DNA of 64,000 nt, from NCBI GenBank assembly GCA_020725885.1, contig DYEA01000017.1, positions 62,001 through 126,000 on the forward strand. The letters run 5' to 3'. Origin of the DNA: Slackia sp. GTDB lineage: Bacteria; Actinomycetota; Coriobacteriia; Anaerosomatales; Anaerosomataceae. The number at the start of each line of letters is the position of its first letter. The stretch's first letter is position 1. The notes under the pieces were generated by a model. The model had not been told where the DNA came from and did no database searches. It worked only from the letters and a program-made list of their open reading frames with translations. Position numbers and translations under genes: made by a program. This document shows, piece by piece, positions 28,113 through 37,026 of the stretch.

Positions 28113-29414
28113 TCAGGCCGATTCCAGCGCGCGGGCTGCCTTCTCGGCGACCCGCGCGCTCGCATGTTCGATGGGGCGCGAGAGGACCGTCGGCTTGCCG
28201 TCGGCGACCCGCAGCACGCCCGCGCTGACTACCGTCCGCACGGTCGCGGCGCGGCCGTGTTCGAGCAGCGCGCCCACCGGGTCGTCTGTCGGGCCGGTCT
28301 GGACGGCGATGACGTCCGCGTAGCGCCCCGGCGTCAGTGCGCCCACGCGGTCTTCGACCCCGAGCACCGATGCGCCTTCGATCGTGAGGATGCTGAGCAG
28401 GCGTTGCGGCTCGATGGTCGCGTCGAGGCGCCTGAGCGCCCGTGCCTCTTCGAACAGGTCGAGGTCGTCGTTGCTGGCCAGCGAATCGGTGCCGAGCGCG
28501 AGCCGCACGCCGCGGGCGCGCAGCTCGCGCACCGGCGGCGCGCCGTTGCCGAGGATGCGGTTCGAGCGCGGGCACAGCACCGCCCCAGCGGCTTCTCGGG
28601 CGAGCAAGCTCATCTCGCGCTCGGTCGCCTTCGTGCAGTGGACGGCGATGACGCCGCGGAGCGCTCCAAGACGATGGACGTACTCGACGGGGCCGCAGGC
28701 CGGCGGCGCGAACCCGTGCGCGAGACGGGCCGCGAGAGAGACGAATGGGCCCGAGCCTGAGTCGAGAAGACGTATTTCGGCGTCGGATTCGGCGAGGTGC
28801 ATCGCGAACGGCACGCCGCGCTGCTGGGCAAGGCCGTATGCGGCCTGGATGAGACCGGGGCCCGAGGAGTACGGCGCATGGGCGGTCAAGCCGCAGACGG
28901 TCCGTCCTGCACGGCATGACTCGCCGTCTTGCGGGTACTCCATCTCCGCGAGCCGCTGCGGAAGCTCCTCGGCTTCGATTCCGAGCACCTCGAAGAAGAA
29001 CACTCCGTCGAGCCCGAGGTCGGCTGCCGCCGCAGGCGCTTCGGGCCCGTATGCGACGTCTCCGACGGTGGTGACGCCTGCGCGGATCGACAGCAGGGCA
29101 CCGTGGGTGCACGAGGCGGCGATGTCGTCGGCGTCCATGACGCGCATGACCGCAGCCACGCGGCCCAGCCATTCAGGGAACGGGGCCCGGCCGACCACGC
29201 GCGCGACCGACGTGAGCGCGAGGTGCGTGTGCGCGTTGACGAGGCCTGGCGCGATGACGCATCCAGGGTGCTCGCGGACCGGCAGCGACGGGTAGCGCTC
29301 GCGCATCGCCTCCAGGGGGCCGACGTCAGCGATGACCGGCGCTCGTACGACGACAGCGCCGTCACGGATCGGCTCTCCGAGGACGGGTACGACCCAGTCG
29401 CCAGCGATGAGCAC
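28113..29414 (-). CDS. Amidohydrolase, adenosine-deaminase-like (possible aminofutalosine deaminase)
   Basis: Metal-dependent hydrolase of 433 residues. The metal sites are visible as NAHTHL, HLAES, VHCTKAT and LGTDSLASNDDL, in the arrangement of the MtaD/SsnA/TrzN group that deaminates adenine nucleosides such as methylthioadenosine, S-adenosylhomocysteine or aminofutalosine. The gene starts at a GTG (GGAGGAG site) 4 nt from the MTAP-family gene and lies on the same strand as mqnE, mqnA and mqnC. That context favours aminodeoxyfutalosine as substrate, giving futalosine for menaquinone synthesis, but purine salvage remains possible. Confidence 0.8.
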   Translation of the reverse strand: MLIAGDWVVPVLGEPIRDGAVVVRAPVIADVGPLEAMRERYPSLPVREHPGCVIAPGLVNAHTHLALTSVARVVGRAPFPEWLGRVAAVMRVMDADDIAASCTHGALLSIRAGVTTVGDVAYGPEAPAAAADLGLDGVFFFEVLGIEAEELPQRLAEMEYPQDGESCRAGRTVCGLTAHAPYSSGPGLIQAAYGLAQQRGVPFAMHLAESDAEIRLLDSGSGPFVSLAARLAHGFAPPACGPVEYVHRLGALRGVIAVHCTKATEREMSLLAREAAGAVLCPRSNRILGNGAPPVRELRARGVRLALGTDSLASNDDLDLFEEARALRRLDATIEPQRLLSILTIEGASVLGVEDRVGALTPGRYADVIAVQTGPTDDPVGALLEHGRAATVRTVVSAGVLRVADGKPTVLSRPIEHASARVAEKAARALESA

Positions 29415-29417
29415 GCG

Positions 29418-30260
29418 CTACTCCTCCGCTTTCAGGAGCAGGCTCGGCTTGCGCAGGTCCATGCAGCCGCACTGCGCGTCGAGCGGCGCGTCGGCGATGA
29501 CGTCGAGCACGCAGGCGGCGATCTTCTCCGACTCGTCGAAGAAGATGGCCTTCAGCTCCTCGTGCTCCCACTCGCGGACGACCCCTTCGGCGTGATTCAC
29601 GACGATGTACAGGCCCGCGAAACACGCGCCGATGTCGCGTGACAAGAAGACCTCGGGGGAAAGCGACTGGCCTATCACGTCCGCGCCCAGCCGCTTCATG
29701 TAGTCGATCTCGGCGACCGACTCGAAGCGGGGGCCGTCGGTGACGAGGTAGATGCCCCGGCGGAACACCCGCGCGAAGCGCTCGCTTGCGGCGGCGTACA
29801 GGCGCGAGTGCAGGTCGGGGCAGATAGGGCGGCGCATGATGAGCAGGTGGTCGCCCCGGACGTAGATGTCCTGTTTGATGGACAGGTCGATGAAGTCGGT
29901 CGGCACGACCACGTCGCGCGGATCCAGCAGGTGGTTGAGCGCGCCCACGCCGCCGTCGGCGAGCACCTTGCGGACGCCTGCCTCGTGGAAGACCCAGAAC
30001 ACCTGCAGGCTCGCGTCCGCGCGCTTCACGCCGCGCCGCCACCCGTGCATGCGTACAGCGAGCGCCTCGCGTGGGCCGTGCGCTCCGGTCACGCGGAAGT
30101 GCGTGAAAGCAGGCGAGCGGCCGAACGGCGTGTCGAACACGAGCCGCTCGGCGAGCACCTCGACGCGCGGGTCTTCGAGCGCCCGCGGGAACGCGAGCGA
30201 CAGCGAGCCCGAGCCGCCGCACACGCCGAAGTCGGCGGATGGAACCGTGGATTCAGGCAT
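29418..30260 (-). CDS. mtnP: Methylthioadenosine phosphorylase family protein
   Basis: Nucleoside phosphorylase of 280 residues. The family block VVPTDFIDLSIKQ near residue 112 and VTDGPRFESVAEIDYMKRLGADVIGQS are typical of MTAP/PNP. It would split methylthioadenosine, or a related 5'-modified nucleoside, with phosphate. ATG 30260 has GGAGG 5 nt upstream; the in-frame start at 30290 lacks one. It is translationally close to the amidohydrolase gene. In the futalosine pathway a nucleoside hydrolase or phosphorylase step follows deamination, so a role with the mqn genes is possible. That is inference; standard methionine salvage would also fit. Confidence 0.85.
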   Translation of the reverse strand: MPESTVPSADFGVCGGSGSLSLAFPRALEDPRVEVLAERLVFDTPFGRSPAFTHFRVTGAHGPREALAVRMHGWRRGVKRADASLQVFWVFHEAGVRKVLADGGVGALNHLLDPRDVVVPTDFIDLSIKQDIYVRGDHLLIMRRPICPDLHSRLYAAASERFARVFRRGIYLVTDGPRFESVAEIDYMKRLGADVIGQSLSPEVFLSRDIGACFAGLYIVVNHAEGVVREWEHEELKAIFFDESEKIAACVLDVIADAPLDAQCGCMDLRKPSLLLKAEE

Positions 30261-30338
30261 CGCGACCTCCTCGGCACAAGGGTAGCGCAAGCACGGCAGG
30301 CAGGGGAGGCGGCGGAGCAGCGGAGGAGTGCCTCGCGC

Positions 30339-31598
30339 CTATCGCTGCATCGCCAGCATCTCGCGCAGCCGCTTCCAGGCGAGCCGCAAGCCTCCCACTT
30401 CGTACCAGTACATCGCGTAGGTGAACCGCTTCATGACGATGGCGGGGATCCCGCTCAGGTGCCAGCGGAACATCCAGCCGACTCCCCAGCTCGGGCCGAT
30501 GCTCACGAACTCGCCGTGCATGTGCGGATGGAAGGGCTCGGGCTGTCCGCCGCGCAGCTCGCGCAGCAAGTTGTCGGCGGTGTGCTCGGCCTCGCGGATG
30601 GCGAACTGCGCGAGCATCGGCAGCGTGCGCTTCGACTCGGGGTCGCGGAACGCTGCGACGTCGCCGATGGCGTAGATATCAGAGCGGCCGCTCGCGTGCA
30701 GCGACTCGTCGACCGTGAGGCGGCCGGAGGGATCGACCTCGAGCCCCCACGTGTTGGCGTCGGGATCGGCCTTGGCGCCGCCGCAGAACACGACGACAGA
30801 GGCGTCGACACGCGATCCGTCTTCGAGCGTGATGCCGGTCTCGTCCACTGAGGCCACCATCGAGCCGAGGTGCAGCTGGACGCTCAGCTTCGCGAGACGC
30901 GCCTTCGCCTTCTTGCGCAGGCTTTCCGGCAGGTCGTACAGGATGTCCGGGCGGCCCTCCACGAGGTGCACGCGCAGGTCGGCGGGGTCGAGCCCGTGCT
31001 CGCGCATGCGCTTCGGAAGCATCTGGCCGAGCGTGCCGACGATCTCCAGGCCGGTCGCTCCGCCGCCGATCACCGCGAACGACAGCGCCTTGACGCGCGC
31101 CTCGCGGTCGACGGTCTTAGCCGCGATCCGGAATTGCCCTTCGATGCGACGCTGCAGCTCCTGGGCGTCGTGGACCGACCACATGGTGGTCGCGTGCTCC
31201 TTGAGTCCGGGCACGGGCGGCACGAACGCGACCGCCCCTGTGGCGAGCACGAGCCGCCAGTACGGAACCTTCTCGTGCGGCCCTTCGCGCGGGCCCACGA
31301 GCACCGCGTGCTCGTCAGGAAGCACCGAGTGCACGCGGTTGTAGCACACCGTCACCGGGAGGTCCTTGAAGATGGTCGGCAGCCACAGCTCGCAGAACTC
31401 GGGGCGTGGCGGCCCGACCGCCACAAGATCCAACTCAGAGAGCGCTTGCTGGCACGGGTTCGGTTCGATGAGCAAGATCTCGACGTCGTCGCTCGGCTTG
31501 ATGCGTCTTCCCAGCCGCACGGCAAGGGTGGTGCCTGCGTACCCGCCGCCGGCGATCACGATGCGGCGCTTCTCGGTGGGGCTGACGCACGTCTGCAT
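30339..31598 (-). CDS. ndh: Type II NADH dehydrogenase (NDH-2)
   Basis: Flavoprotein of 419 residues that oxidises NADH and reduces menaquinone without pumping protons. The first dinucleotide fold IVIAGGGYAGTTLA binds FAD, the second FAVIGGGATGLEIVG binds NADH, and the late block IYAIGDVAAF closes the FAD site. The C-terminal region (MFRWHLSGIPAIVMKRFTYAMYW) contains the amphipathic helices that attach NDH-2 to the membrane. A CAGGAGG ribosome site precedes the ATG. Its position next to menaquinone-synthesis genes suggests supply and use of the quinone are genetically linked. Confidence 0.88.
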   Translation of the reverse strand: MQTCVSPTEKRRIVIAGGGYAGTTLAVRLGRRIKPSDDVEILLIEPNPCQQALSELDLVAVGPPRPEFCELWLPTIFKDLPVTVCYNRVHSVLPDEHAVLVGPREGPHEKVPYWRLVLATGAVAFVPPVPGLKEHATTMWSVHDAQELQRRIEGQFRIAAKTVDREARVKALSFAVIGGGATGLEIVGTLGQMLPKRMREHGLDPADLRVHLVEGRPDILYDLPESLRKKAKARLAKLSVQLHLGSMVASVDETGITLEDGSRVDASVVVFCGGAKADPDANTWGLEVDPSGRLTVDESLHASGRSDIYAIGDVAAFRDPESKRTLPMLAQFAIREAEHTADNLLRELRGGQPEPFHPHMHGEFVSIGPSWGVGWMFRWHLSGIPAIVMKRFTYAMYWYEVGGLRLAWKRLREMLAMQR

Positions 31599-31657
31599 AC
31601 GGCCTCCTGACCCTGGGGCGGACCCTCGAGGTGGTTCTTACCCGGCTGCTGGCGCGA

Positions 31658-31885
31658 CTACTTGCGCAGCAGGCGGATGACGAGGTTGAGCAGCAGCGTG
31701 AGCAGCAGCGACAGCACGATCGAGCTCGCGATTGGCACGTAGCAGCCCCAGCCTTCGCGCTCGATGCGGACGTCGCCGGGAAGCGAGCCGAGCCCCAGGC
31801 GCCCGCCGACCCACACGAGAGCGCCGAGGACGGCGATGCCTACACCGAGCGCCACCAGGATCTTCCCGAACGACTGCAGGTCCAT
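31658..31885 (-). CDS. DUF2905 small membrane protein
   Basis: A 75-residue protein with two membrane helices and the conserved GLGSLPGDVRIEREGWGCYVPIASSIVLS centre of DUF2905. The family is widespread and its function is unknown. A GAGGAGGG ribosome site precedes the ATG. It lies between the NDH-2 and glycosyltransferase genes in the same minus-strand run. Confidence 0.9.
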   Translation of the reverse strand: MDLQSFGKILVALGVGIAVLGALVWVGGRLGLGSLPGDVRIEREGWGCYVPIASSIVLSLLLTLLLNLVIRLLRK

Positions 31886-31909
31886 GAGCCCTCCTCGCGC
31901 ATGCGTGCA

Positions 31910-33064
31910 TCACGCAGCTGCCGCGAGGTCGAAGTATACCTGCTCGTATGAGTGGAATGTGAGGCGTTCGTCGTGGGAACGGACGGCATCGAGACCGGCG
32001 GTTCGGAGGCGTTGGGCAAGCGCGGCGTCGCTCAGCACGCTTCGGATCGCAGCGGCCGTGGAAGCCGGGTTCTCGGGCGGCACGAGCAGGCCGCACTCAC
32101 CGTTCCGCAGGATCTCCGGGAGAGCCCCTGCCGCCGCTGCGACGACAGGCACGCCGCACGCGAGCGCTTGCAGCGTCGTGATGGACTGCACCTCCACGAG
32201 CGATGCGATGGCGTACGTCTGGCATGCCCGATACAGCGCCGGCATAGCGGCCTCGGCGACCTTCCCGAGGAAGCGCACCCGGTCCTCCAGCGCGAGCTCG
32301 TGGGCCAGCCGCTCCAGCCGGCTCCTGTCGGCGCCGTCGCCTGCTATCACAAGGGAAGCCTTCGTGTCTCGCAGGTACGCGAGAGCGTGGAGCAAGATGT
32401 CGAGCCGCTTGTCGCGTGCGACCCGCCCGACGGCGAGCACGCGAGGAGCGGGCGGGAGATCCAGTCCTGGGGGGATGTCGTCGGGGCTGTCGGGCCGGTA
32501 GCGCTGGAGATCCACGCCGTTGGAGATCACGGCCGTCGGGGCGAGCAGTCCTGCACTGGTGTACATAGCGCGCTGGGTTTCCGTGGGGAAGATGACGCGG
32601 TCGAAGCGGTCGAGCAGGCGAACGGCGACCCGCCACGCCATGCGTTCGCGGGACTCGCTTCGCAGTGGGCGGCCGACGTAGTGCGACAAGAAGCGCGGCA
32701 CGAAGTGGCAGGTGGCCAGGAGCGGCACGGGAATCTCCTCCCGAAGGCGCGAAAGTTGCCACGCGAGCCAGGCGGACTCATGCGAGTGCACGACGTGCGG
32801 CGCGAAGCCCGCGACGACCTCAGCGAGGTGCTCGGATCCGGCGATCGGCAGACGCCCCTCCGGCCAGTACGGGTTGGGCGCCGAGCGGACGCGCACCACG
32901 CGGACGTCGCCGTCGTCGTGCTCGTACGGCGCGCCGGTGTCGCTCGCCGCCACGACAAGCGTCTCGTGGCCCCGTGCGCGCATCGCATGGGCGAGCTTGT
33001 GCACGAGGACTGTCACGCCGCTGATGGTCGGCGGGTACGCGTGGCTCACGAGCATGATCCGCAT
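31910..33064 (-). CDS. GT4-type glycosyltransferase
   Basis: A GT-B fold glycosyltransferase of 384 residues. The N-terminal domain opens with IMLVSHAYPPTISGVTVLVHKLAHAMRARGHE, and the C-terminal domain has LAVGRVARDKRLDILLHAL and the sugar-nucleotide EX7E block (E in SLVEVQSITTLQALACGVPVV). It resembles the PimB/MshA-like or diglucosyl-diacylglycerol group; the acceptor cannot be told. The ATG has only a weak ribosome site. A TAGATT-like hexamer (33083-33088 on the minus strand) could give it a separate promoter. Confidence 0.85.
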   Translation of the reverse strand: MRIMLVSHAYPPTISGVTVLVHKLAHAMRARGHETLVVAASDTGAPYEHDDGDVRVVRVRSAPNPYWPEGRLPIAGSEHLAEVVAGFAPHVVHSHESAWLAWQLSRLREEIPVPLLATCHFVPRFLSHYVGRPLRSESRERMAWRVAVRLLDRFDRVIFPTETQRAMYTSAGLLAPTAVISNGVDLQRYRPDSPDDIPPGLDLPPAPRVLAVGRVARDKRLDILLHALAYLRDTKASLVIAGDGADRSRLERLAHELALEDRVRFLGKVAEAAMPALYRACQTYAIASLVEVQSITTLQALACGVPVVAAAAGALPEILRNGECGLLVPPENPASTAAAIRSVLSDAALAQRLRTAGLDAVRSHDERLTFHSYEQVYFDLAAAA

Positions 33065-33127
33065 GATGTCACCGTACCTGAATCTACCGCGTGCGTCGCT
33101 GATGGTCGCCGCGGAGCGCCAGGCGTC

Positions 33128-34225
33128 TCAGAACCGCCGCACCTCGCGGTAAAGCGTGTCGCGCTGCACCGGCACGAACCCGGCGTCGCGGATCAAGCGC
33201 ACGAGGTCGTCGCGCGCCATCACGAAGCGCGTGCCCGCGGCGGCCACGACGTTCTCCTCGATCATCGTCGAGCCCATGTCGTTCGCGCCGAAGGCAAGCG
33301 AGATCTGCCCGACCTTCGGGCCCTGCGTCACCCACGACGCCTGGACGTTTCGCACGTTGTCGAGGAACAGCCGCGCCACGGCGAGCGTCCGAAGGTACTG
33401 CCAGCCGCTGCCGGAACCGGAGGTCACCTCGCCTTCCAGTTCGGTGTTGCCGGGTTGGAAGCTCCACGCGATGAACGCGCGGAACCCGACGCGGCCGGCA
33501 GCGACGGCTTCGTCTTGCGCCGCGCGGATGCGCGCGAGGTGCTCCACGCGCTCAGCGAGCGTCTCGAGGCCGCCGAACATCATCGTGGCGGTCGTAGAAA
33601 GCCCGAGCGCGTGCGCCTCGCGCATAACGCCGAGCCACTCGTCGCTCGTCGCCTTCTTCGGCGAGACGTGCCCGCGCACCCGGTCGACCAGGATCTCCGC
33701 GCCGCCGCCGGGAAGCGAGTCGAGCCCGGCGGCCATCAGGCGCTCGAGCGTCTCGCGGGTCGAGATGCCGGAGACCTTCGCGACGTGCACCACCTCCGGC
33801 GGTCCGAAGCCGTGCACGTGGATGGGGTAGCGCTCCTTGATCGAGCGGAGCAGGTCCTCGTACCACTCGATGCCGAGGTGCGGGTGCAGGCCGCCCTGCA
33901 AGAGGATCGCGGTGCCGTCCAGCGCGAGCGTCTCCTCGATCTTGCCGAAGAGCTCGTCACGCGAGAGCACGTACGCGTCGGGCGCGCTCTCGTCTCGGTA
34001 AAACGCGCAGAACCGGCAGCCGCTCACGCACACGTTGGTGTAGTTGACGTTGCGGTCGACGATGAACGTGACCTCGCGGTCTGGGTGGAGCCGCTCGCGC
34101 ATGCGCGAGGCGGCGACGCCGAGCTCGAGCAGGTCGGCACGCTCGAGCAGCGCGAGCGCATCGTCGGGCGTCAGCCGCCGCTCGCCGTCCGCGGCGGCGA
34201 AGGCGATGTCGGCAAGGCTGCTCAC
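33128..34225 (-). CDS. mqnC: Dehypoxanthine futalosine cyclase (radical SAM)
   Basis: Radical SAM enzyme of 365 residues that closes the second ring to cyclic dehypoxanthine futalosine in the futalosine menaquinone pathway. The 4Fe-4S motif C66-x3-C70-x2-C73 (CVSGCRFCAF) is intact. The blocks LQGGLHPHLGIEWYEDLL, HGFGPPEV and LPGGGAEIL match MqnC and set it apart from MqnE. GTG 34225 overlaps the mqnA stop (GTGA). It is the third gene of the mqnE-mqnA-mqnC run. Confidence 0.95.
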   Translation of the reverse strand: MSSLADIAFAAADGERRLTPDDALALLERADLLELGVAASRMRERLHPDREVTFIVDRNVNYTNVCVSGCRFCAFYRDESAPDAYVLSRDELFGKIEETLALDGTAILLQGGLHPHLGIEWYEDLLRSIKERYPIHVHGFGPPEVVHVAKVSGISTRETLERLMAAGLDSLPGGGAEILVDRVRGHVSPKKATSDEWLGVMREAHALGLSTTATMMFGGLETLAERVEHLARIRAAQDEAVAAGRVGFRAFIAWSFQPGNTELEGEVTSGSGSGWQYLRTLAVARLFLDNVRNVQASWVTQGPKVGQISLAFGANDMGSTMIEENVVAAAGTRFVMARDDLVRLIRDAGFVPVQRDTLYREVRRF

Positions 34226-35052
34226 TCGCCGAACACCTCGATCGCGGGCACCGTATCGAGCTGGCCGATCGCGACGGCCTCGGCGAAGTAGCGGGCGAGC
34301 CCGTCGCGGAACCGCGGCTCGAAGCGGAACTGCAAGGCGTCGAAGTACGAGCGGAATCGCTCCGGCCCGAAGTGCTCCCAGCGTGCCGCGTACTCGCTGA
34401 TGTCGTCGAGGTGCGCGCGGCAGTACGCAAGCGAGCCTGACAGCGCGTCGATCACTGCCCGCACCGCTTCCGGCCGCTCCTCGGCGAACGAGCGCCGCAC
34501 CGCCCACACCGCGTACACCATCGGCAGGCCGGTCCAGGCGGTCCACTCGGCGCCGAGGTCGTAGAGGCGCACGCCCCCCGGCCGCTCCCAGTAGGTGCGG
34601 AGCGCCTCGTCGCCGATGAGCAGCGCCGCGTCGGCCTCCCGCAGCATCGCGGGCAGGTCGGGCGGCATCTCGACGTATGCGGGCGCCACGCCCCAGCGCT
34701 TCTGGAGCAGGATGCGCGCGAGCACCTGCGAGGTGCGCGAGGTGTCGGTGAGCGCGACGGTGCGACCTCCGAGCTCTTCGGCAGGCACGGTCGAGGCGAG
34801 CAGGATCGACTGCACCTCGCCGTCAGAGGAGATCGCGATGTCTGGCAGGAGCACGAAGTCGTGCGCGTGCCTGGCGTACTCGATCGAGGGGATCGGCGCG
34901 ACGTCGAGCTCGCCTGCGCGGATGCGCTCGGCAAGCTCGCGGGGGGCGCCCTTCACGAGCTCCATCTCCAGCAGGTGGTCTCCGCTCTTCACGAGCCCAT
35001 AGTAGAGCGGCAGGCAGTTCAAGAACTGGATGTGGCCGACGCGCGGGCGCAT
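34222..35052 (-). CDS. mqnA: Chorismate dehydratase
   Basis: MqnA removes water from chorismate to give 3-enolpyruvyl-benzoate, the first futalosine-pathway step. The 276-residue protein has the periplasmic-binding-like fold; the opening RVGHIQFLNCLPLYYGL and VAPIPSIEYAR are typical. ATG 35052 is preceded by GAGGAGG and overlaps the mqnE stop by one base; a GTG one codon earlier is also possible. It lies between mqnE and mqnC. Confidence 0.95.
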   Translation of the reverse strand: MRPRVGHIQFLNCLPLYYGLVKSGDHLLEMELVKGAPRELAERIRAGELDVAPIPSIEYARHAHDFVLLPDIAISSDGEVQSILLASTVPAEELGGRTVALTDTSRTSQVLARILLQKRWGVAPAYVEMPPDLPAMLREADAALLIGDEALRTYWERPGGVRLYDLGAEWTAWTGLPMVYAVWAVRRSFAEERPEAVRAVIDALSGSLAYCRAHLDDISEYAARWEHFGPERFRSYFDALQFRFEPRFRDGLARYFAEAVAIGQLDTVPAIEVFGE

Positions 35053-36167
35053 CACGCCTCCTCGTAGACGCGCACGACGTTGTACAGCGTGTCACGCTCC
35101 ACTGGTGTGTGGCCGGTCTCGCGGATGAGTGCCAAGAGCTCGTCTTTCGACAGCGCTTCGGGCGTCGCCGCGCCGGCCATGTGCGTGATGCGCTCCTCGA
35201 CGACCGTGCCGTCGAGGTCGTCCACGCCGAACGCGACCGAAAGCTGCGCGACCTTCAGCCCGAGCATGATCCAGAACGCCTTGATGTGCGGGATGTTGTC
35301 GAGCATGAGGCGTGCGATCGCAAGCGTCTTCAAGTCGTCGTAGCCGGTCGTGGGCGGCAGGTCCGAAAGCTCGGTGTTCAACGGATGGAACGCGAGCGGG
35401 ATGAACGCGAGGAAGCCGCCGCTTGCGTCCTGTTGCTCGCGCAGGCGGATCAGGTGGTCGACGCGCTCCTCGAGCGTCTCGATGTGGCCGTAGAGCATGG
35501 TGCAGTTCGTCTTGATGCCGAGCGCGTGCGCCTCGCCGTGGATGCGCAGCCAGTCGTCGGCCGAGGTCTTCTTGTCCCACGCGAGCCGCCGCGCGCGCTC
35601 GGAGAAGATCTCCGCGCCGCCTCCGGGAAGGGCCTGCAGGCCTGCCTCTTTGAGCGTGCGCAGCACCTCGAGCGTGGAAAGCCCGCTGATCTTCGCGTAG
35701 TGCTCGATCTCGACGGCGGTGAACGCCTGGATGATGACGTGCTCAGGGAGCGCCTGCCGCAGCCGACGCACCATCTCGACGTAGAACTCGAATGGCCAGT
35801 CCGGGTGCAGGCCGCCGACGATGTGCACCTCGTGGGCGCCCTGTGGCACGCACTCCTCGGCGGCCCGGACGATCTCCTCGAGCGTCATCTCGTAGGCGCC
35901 GTCTTGGCCCTTGCTGCGCGAGAACGCGCAGAACTTGCAGCGGTTCTCGCAGATGTTGGTGGGGTTGATGTGGCGGTTGACCATGAAGTGCACGCGGTCG
36001 CCGTTGATGCGCCGGCGCACGTGGTCGGCCATTTGCCCGATGCCGAGCAGGTCGTGGCTGGCGTACAGCGCAAGCCCGTCGTCGCGCGAAAGGCGCTCGC
36101 CAGCGAGCACTTTCGTCGCGATGGGCTCAAGGGCTGGGTCTGCAAGGTGGAACGGCACGCGGATCAC
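35052..36167 (-). CDS. mqnE: Aminofutalosine synthase (radical SAM)
   Basis: Joins 3-enolpyruvyl-benzoate to S-adenosylmethionine to form aminofutalosine. The 371-residue product carries C73-x3-C77-x2-C80 (CENRCKFCAF) plus the MqnE blocks HIVGGLHPDWPFEFY, AFTAVEIEHYAKISG and LPGGGAEIFSERAR. The start is GTG 36167 with a modest GACGAAG site. A TACACT -10-like hexamer (36196-36201, minus strand) lies about 30 nt upstream, so the mqn run probably starts here. Confidence 0.96.
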   Translation of the reverse strand: MIRVPFHLADPALEPIATKVLAGERLSRDDGLALYASHDLLGIGQMADHVRRRINGDRVHFMVNRHINPTNICENRCKFCAFSRSKGQDGAYEMTLEEIVRAAEECVPQGAHEVHIVGGLHPDWPFEFYVEMVRRLRQALPEHVIIQAFTAVEIEHYAKISGLSTLEVLRTLKEAGLQALPGGGAEIFSERARRLAWDKKTSADDWLRIHGEAHALGIKTNCTMLYGHIETLEERVDHLIRLREQQDASGGFLAFIPLAFHPLNTELSDLPPTTGYDDLKTLAIARLMLDNIPHIKAFWIMLGLKVAQLSVAFGVDDLDGTVVEERITHMAGAATPEALSKDELLALIRETGHTPVERDTLYNVVRVYEEA

Positions 36168-36276
36168 CTTCGTCTCGGGTACGGCAAACGCGCTCAGTGT
36201 AGGACGGAGGCGGACTGGGCGCTAGGGGTGCCGCGCGGCGTGGCTGACCTTTACGGCAAGCGGGTTGCGCCTGATC

Positions 36277-37026
36277 TCAGCCTCGCTCCCACCGCGGCCG
36301 CACCGTGAGCAGCCGGTCGGCGAGCAGCGCGAGCGCGATCGACGGCAGGGCTCCTTGGAGGATGTAGGCGTCGTTGTAGTCATGGAAGCCGGCGAGGATC
36401 GGCATGCCGAGCCCTCCGGCGGCCACGACGGCGCCGAGCGTGGCCGCGCTCACGTTGATCACGACGACGTTCTTGATCCCGCCGACGATGACCGGCCACG
36501 CGAGCGGCAGCTCGACGCGGATCACGCGCTGCCAGCGGCGCATGCCGATGCCGGTCGCCGCGTCGCGGACGTCGGGCGGCACGCTCTCGATGCCGGAGAT
36601 GACGTTGAGCGCGATCGGGAGGATGCCGTAGAGCGTGAGGGCGATGATCACGGGCTCCGGCCCGTACCCGGTGAGCGGCACGAGCAGCGCCATGAGCGCG
36701 ACCGTCGGCACGGTCTGGGCGAGGCTGCCCGCGCTCAGCACGAGGTCGCGGAACGCGATGCCGAAGCGCGTGAGCGCGAGCGCCCCGAGCGCGAAGCCGG
36801 CTGCGGTCGCGAGCGCGCTCGCCGCCGCCGCGAGCCAGATCTGCTCGGCCATGAGGGTCGTCAGCGGCTTGGTCGGGTACAGCCACGACGTCTCGCCTGG
36901 AGCGAGGACGCGCAGGAGCCGTTCGAATCCGCGCGCGTCGAAGGTCATCCACGCCGTGGCGGCGGCCAGGGCGGCGATGCCGAGCCAGCGGGTGAGCGCC
37001 TGGCGATCCACGCTACGAGCACGCAC
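36277..37026 (-). CDS. Osmoprotectant-type ABC permease (second)
   Basis: Permease of 249 residues with about six helices. The EAA-loop block RDAATGIGMRRWQRVIRVELPLAWPVI is clear and matches ProW/OpuCB-type subunits. GTG 37026 is chosen because GGAGGAGGG lies 8-9 nt upstream; the frame further upstream lies in the ATPase gene. The gene overlaps the ATPase gene by 14 nt. With the first permease it would form a heterodimeric channel. Confidence 0.9.
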   Translation of the reverse strand: MRARSVDRQALTRWLGIAALAAATAWMTFDARGFERLLRVLAPGETSWLYPTKPLTTLMAEQIWLAAAASALATAAGFALGALALTRFGIAFRDLVLSAGSLAQTVPTVALMALLVPLTGYGPEPVIIALTLYGILPIALNVISGIESVPPDVRDAATGIGMRRWQRVIRVELPLAWPVIVGGIKNVVVINVSAATLGAVVAAGGLGMPILAGFHDYNDAYILQGALPSIALALLADRLLTVRPRWERG

